Assembly: GCA_013398175.1 (NCBI GenBank)
Contig: VZRZ01002329.1
Location: forward strand, 131,230-195,229
Length of the DNA: 64,000 bases
DNA from: Climacteris rufus
Lineage: Eukaryota > Chordata > Aves > Passeriformes > Climacteridae
Direction of reading: 5' to 3'
Below the pieces are notes generated by a model. That model was not told the origin of the DNA, searched no databases, and was given only the letters and a program-made list of their open reading frames with translations. A program made the position numbers and the translations under genes. The number at the start of each line of letters is the position of its first letter. The first letter of the stretch is position 1. This document shows, piece by piece, positions 1 through 12,345 of this stretch.

Positions 1-1600
1 CTCTGCCGGCCCTGTCCGGCCGTGCCCACCCTGCGCTGCCCCGGCCGCGCTGCCCGCAGCCGGCAGCATCCCGAGGGCTGCTCTGCTCCTTGGAGCGTGG
101 ATGTGGCACCTCGAGCTGCCCGGGCTCCCCTTGCCCCAAGCCCTGCTCTGCAGCATCCCTGCCCAGCCCTGCGACACCTCTGCTCAGGCTGCAGCACTGA
201 CCAAGAGCTATCCTAAAATCCCACCGGGAGAGTGAGAGATACCTGAAAACATCAGTGCTTGGGACCCCTCCTTTCCCTCTGTAGCTTGTACAGGCATTCA
301 GAGAGACCCCAGTAGGACAAAACTGGGTCAAAGACTTCACCTCTGTCTGATAAATCTTTCCTGCAGCAAATTAAAATACAAGCTGAACATTTCCATCTCA
401 TAGCTGTCAATTTTATTCAGAAGCATGAACCGGGGCAAATCATTCAGCCTTTTCAATGCCAGTGGTGCGTGATCCCTCAGCTTGGAAGGATAAATGTAAA
501 TAGTGGAGTGTTTATAGATTCGTTCAACAGCTATATAGACAAGATACAAGGCACTTAATGCACAAATTTTCAAGGTAAGAGCCTGATCCTGCAGCTTAGA
601 TCTTGACATTGGAAGGGGTTTAATTCAGGAAGCCTGTGAACTGACAGAAAAACCTCACATGCATTTTAATGAACAACAGAGCCTTCCAAAAAATAGCAAC
701 AAAGAGCAATGGAGGCTCTTGATTCCCTGAGATCTCTGTTTGCTTGGCTGCTGGAAAAGCAGGAGTGTGTGTGCTTGCACACACAGGTATCCCGGGCAGG
801 GCTGCTGCCACTGAGCGCCAAGGAATGTCCATCTCCAAAGGAGCAAACCTCTCAGAACAGCCTCCTGCCACCGAATCACTGTCCTGGCACAGGTCATGTT
901 TATGGAGTCAGGAGGACCTGGATGTGCTCAAACCAGTGGCAAAACTGCAGTGGGAAGAGCCAGGTTTGGATAGCTAGAGGACCCCATCTCAGCCTTTCTC
1001 CCAGGGCCCACGGCAGCCTGACTGTTCTCCACCTGGGCTGCATGTTCATTCCTCATACAGGTGCAGTCAGTCACCACCTGAGCAGAGATGGTTGCACAAA
1101 TCTATGACAGGATTGAAAACTGAGCTCTGAAATCCCAGTTAGTGCTTTAAAATCCTGCATTGCCATGTGACACTGCTTATAATAAAGGCTGATTTTTATT
1201 TGATTGGTTTAAATTAAATCATTCACTAGGCAAGTAAACAATTTCATGCCAGGAGGTAAGGCTATTGTATCATGGACTGAGAACATTAGAAAACGCTGCT
1301 TTGAAAATTTTCAAAACATCAAGAACATGTATACAGTAGTATACAAGGACAGCTGTGGTGTTGTAAAGAGCCATTGGTAGGAGAGCCATTGGTAAGAGAA
1401 TCCAATGGATTTCATACAAACTAGTCCATTTTCTGCACATGCTGTGGGTACCAGTGTTTGCCCAGTGATGGTTCTGCTGAGTTCAGCTCCTTCAGGTCCC
1501 TCTGTCACTTTGCTCTTTCTGAAATGTACCAGGTGAATGTCAGTGCGGTGTCATCAGGATCCCTCACCAGTGGGCATTGGGCAAGTGTTGAACGGCAGGT
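1..1600. other. Intergenic; GC-rich left edge, no gene recognised
   Basis: The first 200 bases are GC-rich with several CpGs and could be the margin of a CpG-rich element beyond the window. Short open frames here have no recognisable protein features. A 13-bp duplication (agagccattggta) sits near 1368-1396. Nothing else supports a gene. Confidence 0.5.
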
Positions 1601-1639
1601 CAGGGTCAGGATCTGAATTCCTGATCATCTCAAAAGATA

Positions 1640-1735
1640 ACACAGACAAAACTTGAGAAGATAAAAGCAGATAAGGTACCTTGCCCCAGGTCACAAACCA
1701 GCAAAACCAAGAAGAGGAGCAGTTCCTATCTTCTG
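1640..1735 (-). repeat. MIR-like SINE relic
   Basis: The plus strand carries a worn version of the MIR 3' half in reverse: an acttgagaagat segment, then aaggtaccttgccccaggtc and acaaaccagc. These parallel the MIR reverse complement around acttgcccaaggtcacacagc. The match is from memory of the consensus. Confidence 0.55.
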
Positions 1736-4700
1736 TAGCGTATCATGTTGGCAGGGATAGACCACAGGGCCTCATGGATTTCATAGCATGTTCTGATCTC
1801 ATTACAGTGGAAGTTACTCATAAATTAGAAACATAATTGTTGCCTTTGTAGTGCTTCTCACTGTTTTATCTGATTACTCACTGCTTTGCAAATACCCACC
1901 CTGAGAAAAGAGGACCTTCAGCCACCTTTGGTGAGTGTGATATACAAAGGAATGCAGCTGAAGGGTCTTGGTGTGGAGAAGGCACATTTTTGGACCATGT
2001 TCTATCAAGTGCCATTACTGCCTGAGAAACAACCCTGAACTGCTCTCACACTTCATGCTACAGCTTTGCATTATTTGAGCAAGCACCATTTGTTCCCTGC
2101 ACTTCTTTCTACAGTCAGCGTGTGGAGTTCCTTTTTCACCTCTGCTGGTGCTGGTGCACCTGACAATGGATATACAGTGAAGGAAACTGTTGCAGAAACA
2201 GGACTCCCTGATTTGTTACAGTAATTAGATGGTAAGTCCTGACCCAAGCAGAAGATTGCAAAAAGATAAAGGCAGCACTGGCAGGAAGTGAACATCATCA
2301 CAGAAAAATGAATTCTCTCCCTGGGTTCTGCCACGAATCCCAGTGCAGGAGCATGAAAGCAACTGAAAACTTTTCACAGGTGGCCACTTAATGTGTGTGT
2401 CTCACTTTCAACAACACTTAAGCTATGCAGCCTCACTTGGGCTCCATTCATAGCAGGGCGTGCATTCACAACAGCTGCAATTCAAACCAACTGGAACTGG
2501 GCTTTGAACACATAAAGTCCTGGTATGAAATACCAGCTCTTAGGTGGTTTGAATAAGCACAGCCACAATTAGGGGATACTTGATAACTTTGACTGTAGAA
2601 CATCTATGTCTTGGTTCTCCAGCCATAAAGTGACACCCATGATGATAACAGGAATATAAAAAAAATTATCCTTTATTTTACCATAGTACCTAAAAGCTTG
2701 GATGTGGAACAAAAAAAAAAATTAAAAAAGCCTGGATGTGGAACAACCATGTTTAGTGTTGTAAAAATATGTAAGAAAAAGGCATTCTTGCTCCCTTAAA
2801 AGTTTAGAGCGTAAGTTAAACCTCTGATGTAACAGATGGCAGGACAGAAGACAGAGAATGAAACAGAACCATCTTCTGGTTTGCCTCAGCACACCTGTGC
2901 TTCAGCACCTATGCTCAATTCTTTTTTTTCAGAGAAAACAGAAAAAAAAAGGCTTTTAACAGAATGCTTAAAATCATCAAATACTGTGATATGACCCAGA
3001 AAAAACTTCTGCACAGCCTCTGCACAAGGCTAGACAGACTGTGCTCCATACATTTAGATGAACACAGTCTCTTTCAAAAAGTTAGTGCTGTGAACAGCCA
3101 GGGAATCTAAAAGTTTTAAATAATGCTGAGTGCTGGAAGGGTTGTTTCCACACAGAAATGATATCACAGTACAAGGTAAAAAACCTCTCTACATATACTG
3201 TGGAAAGACACAGTGATTTGAGTTTTCCACACACTCCAAAACAAAGTCTGTATTATAGTTATTTGTTTACTCTTTGACTGCTGCCTGGCCACCCTGGTCA
3301 GATGTCAGAGCCCACTATCTCTCTGGCCCTAGGCACAGGGATTGCTCCCACCACAAGTACTTTATTATGTAATGGCTTTCCCAGCTAATTTGAAAGGCAA
3401 TCATTTATCTTAATCTTAAAAGTAAGGTTGTTCTCAATGTGCAGATCTCTGCAAAGGGTACAAGGAGACACAAGAATTGAGCAATCATCTGGATTTTATA
3501 CATATTTTCAAAGTATTGCAGGTATCTGTTGTGGGAGCAATCTGTGGAAACCCTTGTAAAGTTTATGGGAATGCATTATTTCAAATCATTACCCAGCCTT
3601 TCTCCCTGCCCTCTACCATTTCAGGACAGGAGTACATATACAGTTCTCTCTTTTCCTTGGCATCTGGACAACTCTTCTACTGTCACTGCCCTGTAGTCCT
3701 CAGCTGGCATAAGAATTCCAAAATAAATAAGCGTGTTGTAATCAGGAGAAAAATATTGTGTCCTTGTGGTGTTGATGTTTTTGCAGCTCAGCCTCTCAAT
3801 GGCCACCACAAGTTGAGCTGCATATTTCTTTACAAAAATATGCCTGCATTGGTAACTTGGCAGGCCTCTCTTTGAATAGACATTTAGCTACTTAACTGCT
3901 CCCTGCTGCCAGAAATGTCCAGTTGAGGAACCAGGGCAGAAGAGGCACCTTGACAAGCAGCACACAGAGGCAGCAGGCAGGTGGGCTTTGTGGCCAGCAG
4001 ATCCTTACTGCAGATCTGCTGGTCAAGAGGTTTTAAGAGGTTCTGTGAAGCCCAAAAACTAATATATGAGTAACATATTATAGCAGAATGTCTTTAAAGA
4101 GGCAAAGATACTGACTAAATATCTCCTAAGTTTAAGCATATTTCAAGAAACCACATAAACGAAATAAGCCTCAGCACATAATTTATAAACCTGCCCACAG
4201 GCAACTGAAGAAGAGCATGAGCCAATACTCAAACCCAGCACGGAAGTACTTAAAGGTGTGTTGCTGTGTACAGTCACACAGCCCCAGGGAACACATTACC
4301 CAGAGAACTCCAAGGGCAAGGATGGGATTTTTAAAGAGCTCGCTGTTGGCTTAGCTCTGCCAGCTTTCACTCCTGCCAAACTGCATCCAAAAAGGCAGGT
4401 CTCACCTGTGCTCATCTCCCAGAACCAGCGCTCTCATTGGAGCCACTCAGCTTCCAGTATCCTTCACTTCTTTCAAACAGTGATGTTCTGTCCCAATTTT
4501 CAGTAAAACTGGGTGCACAAAGTCCCAATGTGTTTATTCTGTAGCCTTAGTGTCCCTACAAGTGTTTTTGCCTGCCCCCATCGATTCACACCAAAACAAC
4601 CTTCCAAGTGTGTTAATTTGCACTTTCAATCCTTCCTGCCAGCCTCCAGGGCACAGGTACAACCAGAGCTATGCATTTGTCAGGCTGGGTGCTTGAAGTC

Positions 4701-7400
4701 AACATCACTCACACTTCGTTTTCCAGTGTCCTTCCAGAGGCCTTGGTGAACTGACAAATCAAAAACTGGGGAAAAGGCAGCACGAGGGGCTGCAGGAGAT
4801 GCTCCCACCCATGGCTGGGCACTGCACACACAGCGAGGAGCAGCTGTCCCCACCTGACAGAGCAGAGAACTCCTCGTGCCAAGCTGGGCCAGCAGCACAA
4901 GGAACTGCTGCTCTCCAGCTCCAGGCTCTCTGCACCCTCCGGAGGGCTCAGGGATCAGGACAGGGACACAAAGGCCCCAGAGGAAGAGCTGCACGGTTTT
5001 TTCCACAGCTGTTGATTTTTATTGCAAAAGGGCAGTGACTGTGCGTTATGAAAGTCCACAGAATATGAAGCTAATAATAAACTGCTAAGCATCACATGGA
5101 GGCTAAAACTGTGCCTCACTTGGGGGGTTGCTAACGTGCAGGGTATTTAGAGCAGTTAACAATGCAGACCAAAATAAGTCCCGTATGGGTTAAACCACAG
5201 GAGACATGGGTCACACCAGCAGGACTGGCTAAGTTGTGCTGAAAACGTGCACACCAATGTACAGCAGAGTGCTGACAGTTGGTTCTTTCCACACGAATTT
5301 TTACATGGAAGACTGGAATTGCTATCTTGTACCATCCAGTATGAAAAAGTATCAATACTTTCTTTCTTTTTTACATTAAAGAATGCCCCAATACTAGAAT
5401 TATTTTCCAGAGGCAGAATTCAACCCATTCTTCAATTTTTCTTATAACTTTACAAGTAACCTTAAAAAAAAACCCCATGCCAAAACAGACCTTGGGCACA
5501 CAAATTGGGCTTAAATGTGACAACCTGAATTGATTTTATTTCTAATGTCTTAATCTTCATTAATTTCCTTCAACTTTCACTGAAATTATGTGTGTGCACA
5601 AATAATGCATGCATAGGGCCAAAGACAAACTCTTTTGAGATCACAGCTCCTCCTAATATTGTTCATGGGTGGTATATGTACCTTATGGCCCATGTATTAA
5701 AGATGCTGTTAGAGTTCACTGTAAGTCATAGTTATTTGCTTTTCCTACTTAACAAAAGGTATTGGGAGGCAAATAATGTTTTTTTCACATTGAATAAGAC
5801 GTGAATTTAGAGAAGTACTTCAGTGCAAAGGGAAAATCACCCTGACACTGGATTTCAGAAGGCAGTTTCTTGTCCATTTTAGGACACCTTTATGATCCAA
5901 ACCCTCCTTCTCATGATCTGAACAGGATGTGAACTAATAGCTCTTAGTCACCTCTTGGTTAAGTGAACTAGAAAGAGTTGCCTAAGTATCTTGCTCTAAG
6001 GTATGTTTTCCAACCCCTGAATCATTCTTATAAATCCCCACTGATCCTTCTGAACCTTTCTGAAGTCTGACTTCCCGAACAGGATGAAATACTTTACTAC
6101 TTGCATTAATATGCATTAATATGGATCTGTATGTGGCAAATCTGGTCATTTGGCAAAGAATTAAAGTTAAAATAATTAGTTAAACCACAAATGGAGGAGA
6201 CATCTAGCAAGAAAAATACCAGGAGAAGACATTAGTTTCTCACTTCAAATGAGATTTTTAACATGAAAGCTGAAAACTAGATTATTGTCTACTTGGACTG
6301 TAATCAGGTTGCTGAGGCTCGTGACAGCTGCACTCTCTCAGTGAAATGAATCTTCAGTTTGTTTTTAAAATTAATCGCCAAACCTAAAATATCTTTTTCC
6401 CAGCATTGGTTGAACTGATTTTTCTGACAATTGATTTAGCAAATAATGTAGAACAGGTTGAAGTGAAATAAAAAGCTGTCAGAGAAGCAATGGCCCTTCC
6501 ATCAGCTTGCACATCCCAACAGCACAAATCTTATTTACTCCATACTTATTTCAAAGTGAAAGCTATCATCATATGGGTAAAAGATACTCTATGTGTAAAT
6601 GGTAATTCAAATATAATTTTATTAAATGGATTTTAACAATGCAATATTGGACACTGGATGCAATCTCTGCAGAATGTAGGAGCCCAGTGCATGAGATAAT
6701 TTCCTTTTGAGTCGCTCCTTTTTCTGATATGGGAATTGGCAGGTTCATTTTAAGAAAAACATTACTATAAAAATCCCAGCTGAGCAAATATTTTAAAAGT
6801 TTGTTGCATTAAGCCTTTTATTTTACCTACGCTGTTACCCAAATCCTACCTTGACAGATGCAGACACGTGAACTGTGCTCTTTGGATAAGCCCAGAACTG
6901 TAGATATTGATGCCAATATAAAATTGAAGAAGCAGTACAGCTTCAGCAGCCTCTTGCTTTGAAAACCTTGGGAGCCAACGCCAGCGCAAAGCTCAATCAG
7001 AAATCGTTACCATCTGAGTTTATGCAGCTCCATCTCTTTTCAAGTACCATGGATTAATGGTGGGGGAAAGTCATTAGTGCAAAATTCACCCTGAATGTTA
7101 AAACCATGGATTGCCGTGGCACTAAAGGCAAGGGATGAGCTTGGCCTGCTGTGGCTATGGCCATCTAATTCAATTAACATTTACGTTCTAAAAAAACCCA
7201 CCCCATTCGCAAGTCCTAAGTAATATGGTAAATATGGAACAAATTATCAGCAACAGCAGGGGAGATTTAAAATATGCATCTCGAGTTTGGAGTCACTCAG
7301 GAACCTGCGGTGATGCAATCACTCAAACAGAGCGATCTTTATGAGTTTAGCTTTGCCAAGAATCCCTGTGCAAACCATCTCCCCAAGGCCGGGTGACACA
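1736..7400. other. Intergenic DNA, no gene seen
   Basis: AT-moderate unique-looking sequence with short A/T runs, for example around 2711-2730 where ggatgtggaaca is duplicated, and 6107-6123 with a duplicated gcattaatat. No splice-flanked open frame matching a family I know was found on either strand. 4800-5000 is somewhat GC-richer but has no coding signature. Confidence 0.5.
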
Positions 7401-7559
7401 CGGCTGCCAAAACGCCTCATCCACCGAGAACAACGCCTGCAAGTTTCCGCACGTCAGGTGTTTCCCAGCCTCTGAGAGCGGCGTTTCCCAAGCCCTTGTG
7501 ATCGGAAAACCTTTGTCAGTTTTCGCAGGGCACTACGCAGAGCCCTGTACAGCGAGTTG

Positions 7560-8010
7560 AAGGCTGGCGCTGATGGCTGCAGGTCCCGGGGGGTCCAGGC
7601 CTGTGTTTGACGCTGTGTGTGGAGCCCGAGGCTGTGGAACCCAAACCTGCCCGTCCCGCCCGGCCGTGCCCCGCTCACCTCAGAGCCCCGAGCGCCGGCA
7701 GCACCTGCGACGTGGCGGCCGCCGATGGCGGGCGAGAGGCCGCGATCCACGCGGGATGAGCCTCGGAATGGCCGGGACACGGACCTGCCGGGCCTCGGGC
7801 GGGCTGCGGGAAGCACCGGCGGGGGTCTGGATCCCACCACGGCGGGGTCTGGGGGATCTCCCCTCGCTGCGCTCCCCTGAGGGCGGCACATGGCCCGCGG
7901 GGCCGCCCCTGCCCAGCGCCGGCCAGGAGGGGGCGCGGCGGCGCCCGCGGGACGCCATGTTGGGCGGGCCTCAGGGGGCACCGGGGATGCTTGGGCTGTG
8001 ACCCCCGGGA
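7560..8010. promoter_or_regulatory. CpG-rich patch, possible CpG island or promoter
   Basis: A sharp change to GC-rich sequence with frequent CpG (runs such as gcgcggcggcgcccgcgg) inside AT-richer surroundings. It holds GC-box-like gggcgg sequences and a YY1-like motif at 7953-7961. No open frame here encodes a recognisable protein. It could be a promoter for an unannotated or non-coding transcript, an enhancer-type CpG island, or just the GC-rich base of the adjoining minisatellite. Confidence 0.45.
7951..7962 (-). promoter_or_regulatory. YY1-like site
   Basis: The minus strand reads AACATGGCGTC, close to the YY1 consensus AANATGGCGNC. YY1 sites of this form often lie just downstream of CpG-island start sites. 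Here the site sits at the edge of the CpG-rich patch. One motif of this length may occur by chance. Confidence 0.35.
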
Positions 8011-8247
8011 TGTCCCCACACGGGGCACAGAGCACAGCCCGGGCTGTCCCACACCGGGCATGGCACAGGCAGTGACCCCGGGCTGTCCCACACCGGGCAT
8101 GGCACAGGCAGTGACCCCCGGGCTGTCCCCACACCGGGCATGGCACAGGCTGTGACCCCCGGGATGTCCCCACACCGAGGATGCTCGGGCTGTGACCCCC
8201 GGGCTGTCCCCACACGGGGCACAGAGCACATCCCGGGCTGTCCCCAC
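8010..8247. repeat. Degenerate edge of the 33-bp minisatellite
   Basis: About seven imperfect units sharing cccgggctgtcc and cacaccgggc, but with variant inserts (gcatggcacaggcagtgac, ggatgctcgggctgtgac) and extra C residues that break the strict period. They look like older, diverged units next to the homogenised array. Confidence 0.85.
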
Positions 8248-9012
8248 ACCGGGCACAGAGCACAGCCCGGGCTGTCCCACACCGGGCACAGAGCACAGCC
8301 CGGGCTGTCCCACACCGGGCACAGAGCACAGCCCGGGCTGTCCCACACCGGGCACAGAGCACAGCCCGGGCTGTCCCACACCGGGCACAGAGCACAGCCC
8401 GGGCTGTCCCACACCGGGCACAGAGCACAGCCCGGGCTGTCCCACACCGGGCACAGAGCACAGCCCGGGCTGTCCCACACCGGGCACAGAGCACAGCCCG
8501 GGCTGTCCCACACCGGGCACAGAGCACAGCCCGGGCTGTCCCACACCGGGCACAGAGCACAGCCCGGGCTGTCCCACACCGGGCACAGAGCACAGCCCGG
8601 GCTGTCCCACACCGGGCACAGAGCACAGCCCGGGCTGTCCCACACCGGGCACAGAGCACAGCCCGGGCTGTCCCACACCGGGCACAGAGCACAGCCCGGG
8701 CTGTCCCACACCGGGCACAGAGCACAGCCCGGGCTGTCCCACACCGGGCACAGAGCACAGCCCGGGCTGTCCCACACCGGGCACAGAGCACAGCCCGGGC
8801 TGTCCCACACCGGGCACAGAGCACAGCCCGGGCTGTCCCACACCGGGCACAGAGCACAGCCCGGGCTGTCCCACACCGGGCACAGAGCACAGCCCGGGCT
8901 GTCCCACACCGGGCACAGAGCACAGCCCGGGCTGTCCCACACCGGGCACAGAGCACAGCCCGGGCTGTCCCACACCGGGCACAGAGCACAGCCCGGGCTG
9001 TCCCACACCGGG
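8248..9012. repeat. Perfect 33-bp minisatellite, 23 units plus partial
   Basis: Units start at 8248 and recur every 33 bp to 9007 (23 full units, then accggg before the sequence departs). All copies appear identical. Each unit contains the palindrome gcccgggc and a second ccgggc, so two CpGs per unit and one CCCGGG site. As 33 is divisible by 3 and the unit has no stop codon, long frames stay open on both strands (up to about 560 codons on the minus strand). They encode only an 11-residue tandem repeat, with no start context, splice evidence or family match. Confidence 0.97.
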
Positions 9013-10450
9013 AGCAGGCGGGACAGCGAGGCAGCGAAGGGCAGGGTCAGCCCGTGCCCGGAGCCTCCTCAGGACAGAGCTTTGTCCCGCTGCCGCACGC
9101 TCGGTCACCGCAGCGGCATCAGAGGCTCCGGGCTGCCGAGGTGTAGATGTGGTGTTCAGCTGTGCAGCTCCAGAGCTGGCCCGGCGGGCGGCAGTGAGGG
9201 TAATAAGAACACGCTGACACAGGCTGGTCAAAATACTTTTGTCTTTCAATGAAAAATAAGTGTTGCAAGGGGTGTGACGCTGGCACAGAGGGTGATGTGG
9301 TGATTTATGATACACCCGGATGGGCTGATGGGCTGGTGTCCCTGCACTGAGCAAACCCGGAGTAAGTCAGGAGGACAGCGCTGCTGTGCTCGCTGCCCGT
9401 GTTGGAGGAGAGGTCTGCGGTGCTGAGCAGCGAAAACAGCATGAATCAGCTGAACTGCTCACCCTGCCAGGGTTTTTTAAGATTCCCCTCCCTGGGTCTC
9501 CAGGAGAGGGTAAGATGCTCTGCTTTGCAGCTGTGGACAGGCTCCGTCCCTGGGCCCGTGGCACAGCCAGGTCTCTGTGCCCCGTCAGTGCCCACGGGGA
9601 CGGGCTGTGGAGCCGAGGCCACTCGGGACAGCGCTGTGGGGGTGAAGCCGAGCCGCAGAACCGCCTGCAGGGCACGGGCTCAGGCCACAATCACGCGAAA
9701 TGCTGCTTAAACTCATCTTCCCAACTTAAAGCTGAAAACCATGCGGGGATGCATCCAGCTCTCGGAGACAGGACGAGGAGTCAGCATCGCTCCGTGGCTG
9801 CTTTACCGCGTCCCCGAAACAGCCCCTCCAGCTGAGCCTGCGGCGCGTGGATTTACGCTCGGTGCATCTTACAGCTGGAGACAGGCAGCGTGCGGCTCGT
9901 GTGCTGGAGCAGAGCCAGGGTTAAGCCCCAGTAGTCGGAGCTGGATCCCTGGTAGCACTCGTGATGGGAGGTCAGGCGCAATGAAAGAGCCCTAGTAGTT
10001 TGAGAAGGAACACACCAGCACCTCTCCTGATGGGAGGTCAGGCGCAGTGAGCAGGAGGGCCCCCCTCGTGCTGGCAGCTCCGTTCCAGTGTTTGGCTGGG
10101 CTCCAGAAGATTAAAATAGAGCCTTAGACTGTCCCCTCGGCAGCACTGCCAGCCAGAGCCCTGACAATCCTGGGGTTGTACTCAAACGTGAGTCCCCCGG
10201 GAGCGTGGGCTTTACCCTAACAGCTGAGGCACTGAGGAGGTCGGAGCAGGCTGGCTTGTTGCTCCTGTGACTCAGACTCGAGGAAGAGAGGGATCAGGAT
10301 GGAGCCACGAGAGAGCAGGGGATCAGGACCAAACTACAAGGCACAAAAGGGGGAAGGAGCAAGTGTGCCCCAGAAGAAAGCCTGAAAAAATCCTTGTTCT
10401 GCTGGGGCCGGGTTCAAAGCACGAGTAGCCACGAGAATCGGGCGTTCACT
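9013..10450. other. GC-rich intergenic flank of the minisatellite
   Basis: Moderately GC-rich unique sequence with scattered CpGs. Short open frames on both strands look like GC-rich shadows. It holds the local duplication at 9931-10062. No gene is supported. Confidence 0.5.
9931..10062. repeat. Imperfect tandem duplication, about 66 bp
   Basis: Two copies share gtagt at the start and tgatgggaggtcaggcgca near the end (at 9962 and 10028, exactly 66 bp apart). The middles have diverged, with a small length change. Confidence 0.7.
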
Positions 10451-12250
10451 GTGAGCCCGAATTCTGATTTAGCTCCTTTCTGTGACCATTTCGGGAAAAG
10501 ACAAGATAAATGAAAAAAAAATCCAAACAAAACCGAAACATTTTACAAAGCAATATGGGAAAAGACAAAAGCCATGCAGGTTCTTGTGAGAAACCTCCAA
10601 GTAGGTGGAGAAATCCCCTGTGGGCCGAGATGATCACGTTTGAGAGGAGCTGGAGCCACATTCTCGTACCTGTGTGAGGGAGGGATTCAACAAAACGCCC
10701 GGTTTGCAGAAGTGAGGAGCACTCCCAAGTACCACTAAAATCTGCAGCAGTGGTGGATGTTGGCTTTTCTTACAGAGGGAGTTTCAACTCTTATAGAATT
10801 ATTTATCACCACTTAATGAAGGCAGCCACACTTGAAATACTTTGCTTCAGGATTTTCAGAAAGTGATAACAAACAGTGCCATACAGAACATTTTGGCATT
10901 GTCTTTTTACCCCTGAAATATAATACCTGGTTGAAATTTTGAAAGAATCTATTTTGAAAATACCACATTGATCCAGTGCTAACATCACCAAAGTTGGTGG
11001 TTCTGTTTTGATATTTCAAAAAAAAAATTATATGTATTGCTATAAAAGGATGTTTGTCTTTAAACTTCTTTATTATTAGTTTATAAAGTTTAAAAGTTGC
11101 TGCTCTGTAAATTATTTTGTTTCTGTAACTGAGTGTGTATGTGAGTAGACAGTGGATGATTCTACCTGATTGTTTTGATATATTAAAGATGAACTGGACA
11201 ATCAGCATAATGAGATGTTATTCACACAGGTGAGATAAAGAAGTCCTACTGATTAATTAGGACCATTGAATTAATATTTATTAAAAATTTAAGAAAATAG
11301 AAGCATTTTAATAACCCTTTTCTAAAAGAACATATGTTTGTTTGAAAAGAGAGATTGAAAAAAGCAGTCTGGGGAGGAGAGCAGCCTGGGGAAGAGAACA
11401 GTGAAGCTTATTAATAAAGATTTTTTGTGTGTTTGGAAAACAAACAAAACCCCCAAATCAAACCCAAAGCTTTTATTTAAAGATAGAATTTAAAAATAAG
11501 CTAATAGTTTGCTCAGAGAGATGGGAGTTTATATAGGTCAATACATTGCAGAGGAGCAGTGCAATGGGTATCTTTTGCTGTCAGAAGAGCGAGTCAGAAA
11601 CATGCCTAGGAAAGTTTGGAACTTCTTTCCAGTTGGTTTAAAAGCATTTCAGGAAAAGAGCAGAGAACACAGAGGCGAGCACAGAGCAGCGCTGTCCTTC
11701 ATGGCAGCCGTGCTGGAAACGTCGCTGAGGATTGCTCTGCTCACTCATCTTCGGAGAGAAAGAAGAAATCTCAGCTCGGGACAAGCAAAACACACAAACA
11801 ACCAGGCTCTAGAGGTGCGTGGTACATGCAGAATGCACCAGAGGAACTGAGCTACATGCACACAAAAGTCCTGCTTTGTCTTGCAGTGTTTTTCCCAGTT
11901 AATTTCTTAGGTCACTGTACACGACTAATTACTTGCATTTGTTTTGGTTTCTTTTATTTTACCAAGTTAGCAAATGCTGTACCAATCTTAATGTTTTGAA
12001 ATTAAAAAATCAAGGAAGTGGAAATGATGGTCACGTTTTTATCTTACATCTTGAGAATTATTTTGCTCTGCAGCTTAACTCCACTTTGGCTGTGTTTTGG
12101 TTAAAATATTCACCATGTGTGAAAATACCCACTACGATTGCAGTGAGATGCTGTTGTTCTGCAGCTGGCACTGAGCTGGCTGAAATACAGAAATTGGTCA
12201 ATATGGACATTGCCACATGTACCTGTGCACAAGTTGTGGGTGATGGGCTG
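10451..12250. other. Intergenic DNA, AT-rich, no gene seen
   Basis: Low-GC sequence with poly-A and poly-T runs. Open frames on both strands lack any recognised domain or splice context. Confidence 0.5.
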
Positions 12251-12254
12251 GGAT

Positions 12255-12345
12255 GCTGGGAGGATGCTGACCAGGAAATTGTGTCCCTGCTCTGCCACAA
12301 GCTCTCGGTGTGACCTTGGCCGTGTCACTTACTCCAGTTATGGCA
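12255..12345 (+). repeat. MIR-like SINE relic
   Basis: Reads ctgctctgccacaagctc, then tgtgaccttggccgtgtcac, closely tracking the MIR core and 3' region (ctctgccacttactagctgtgtgaccttgggc in two parts). Judged from the remembered consensus. Confidence 0.6.

Noticed and set aside
22..216. GC-rich frame at the left edge as a first exon
   Set aside because: Composition explains it. There is no recognised peptide, and the upstream sequence is not available.
709..1107. 132-codon plus-strand frame
   Set aside because: Overlaps other frames of similar length on both strands and shows no domain or splice pattern.
8248..9012. CRISPR-like direct repeats
   Set aside because: The units are contiguous with no unique spacers, and the context is vertebrate.
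7454..9354. Very long overlapping open frames on both strands (up to about 560 codons)
   Set aside because: They exist only because the 33-bp unit is divisible by three and has no stop in most frames. Every product is an 11-residue tandem repeat fused to GC-rich noise, with no recognised domain or splice context.
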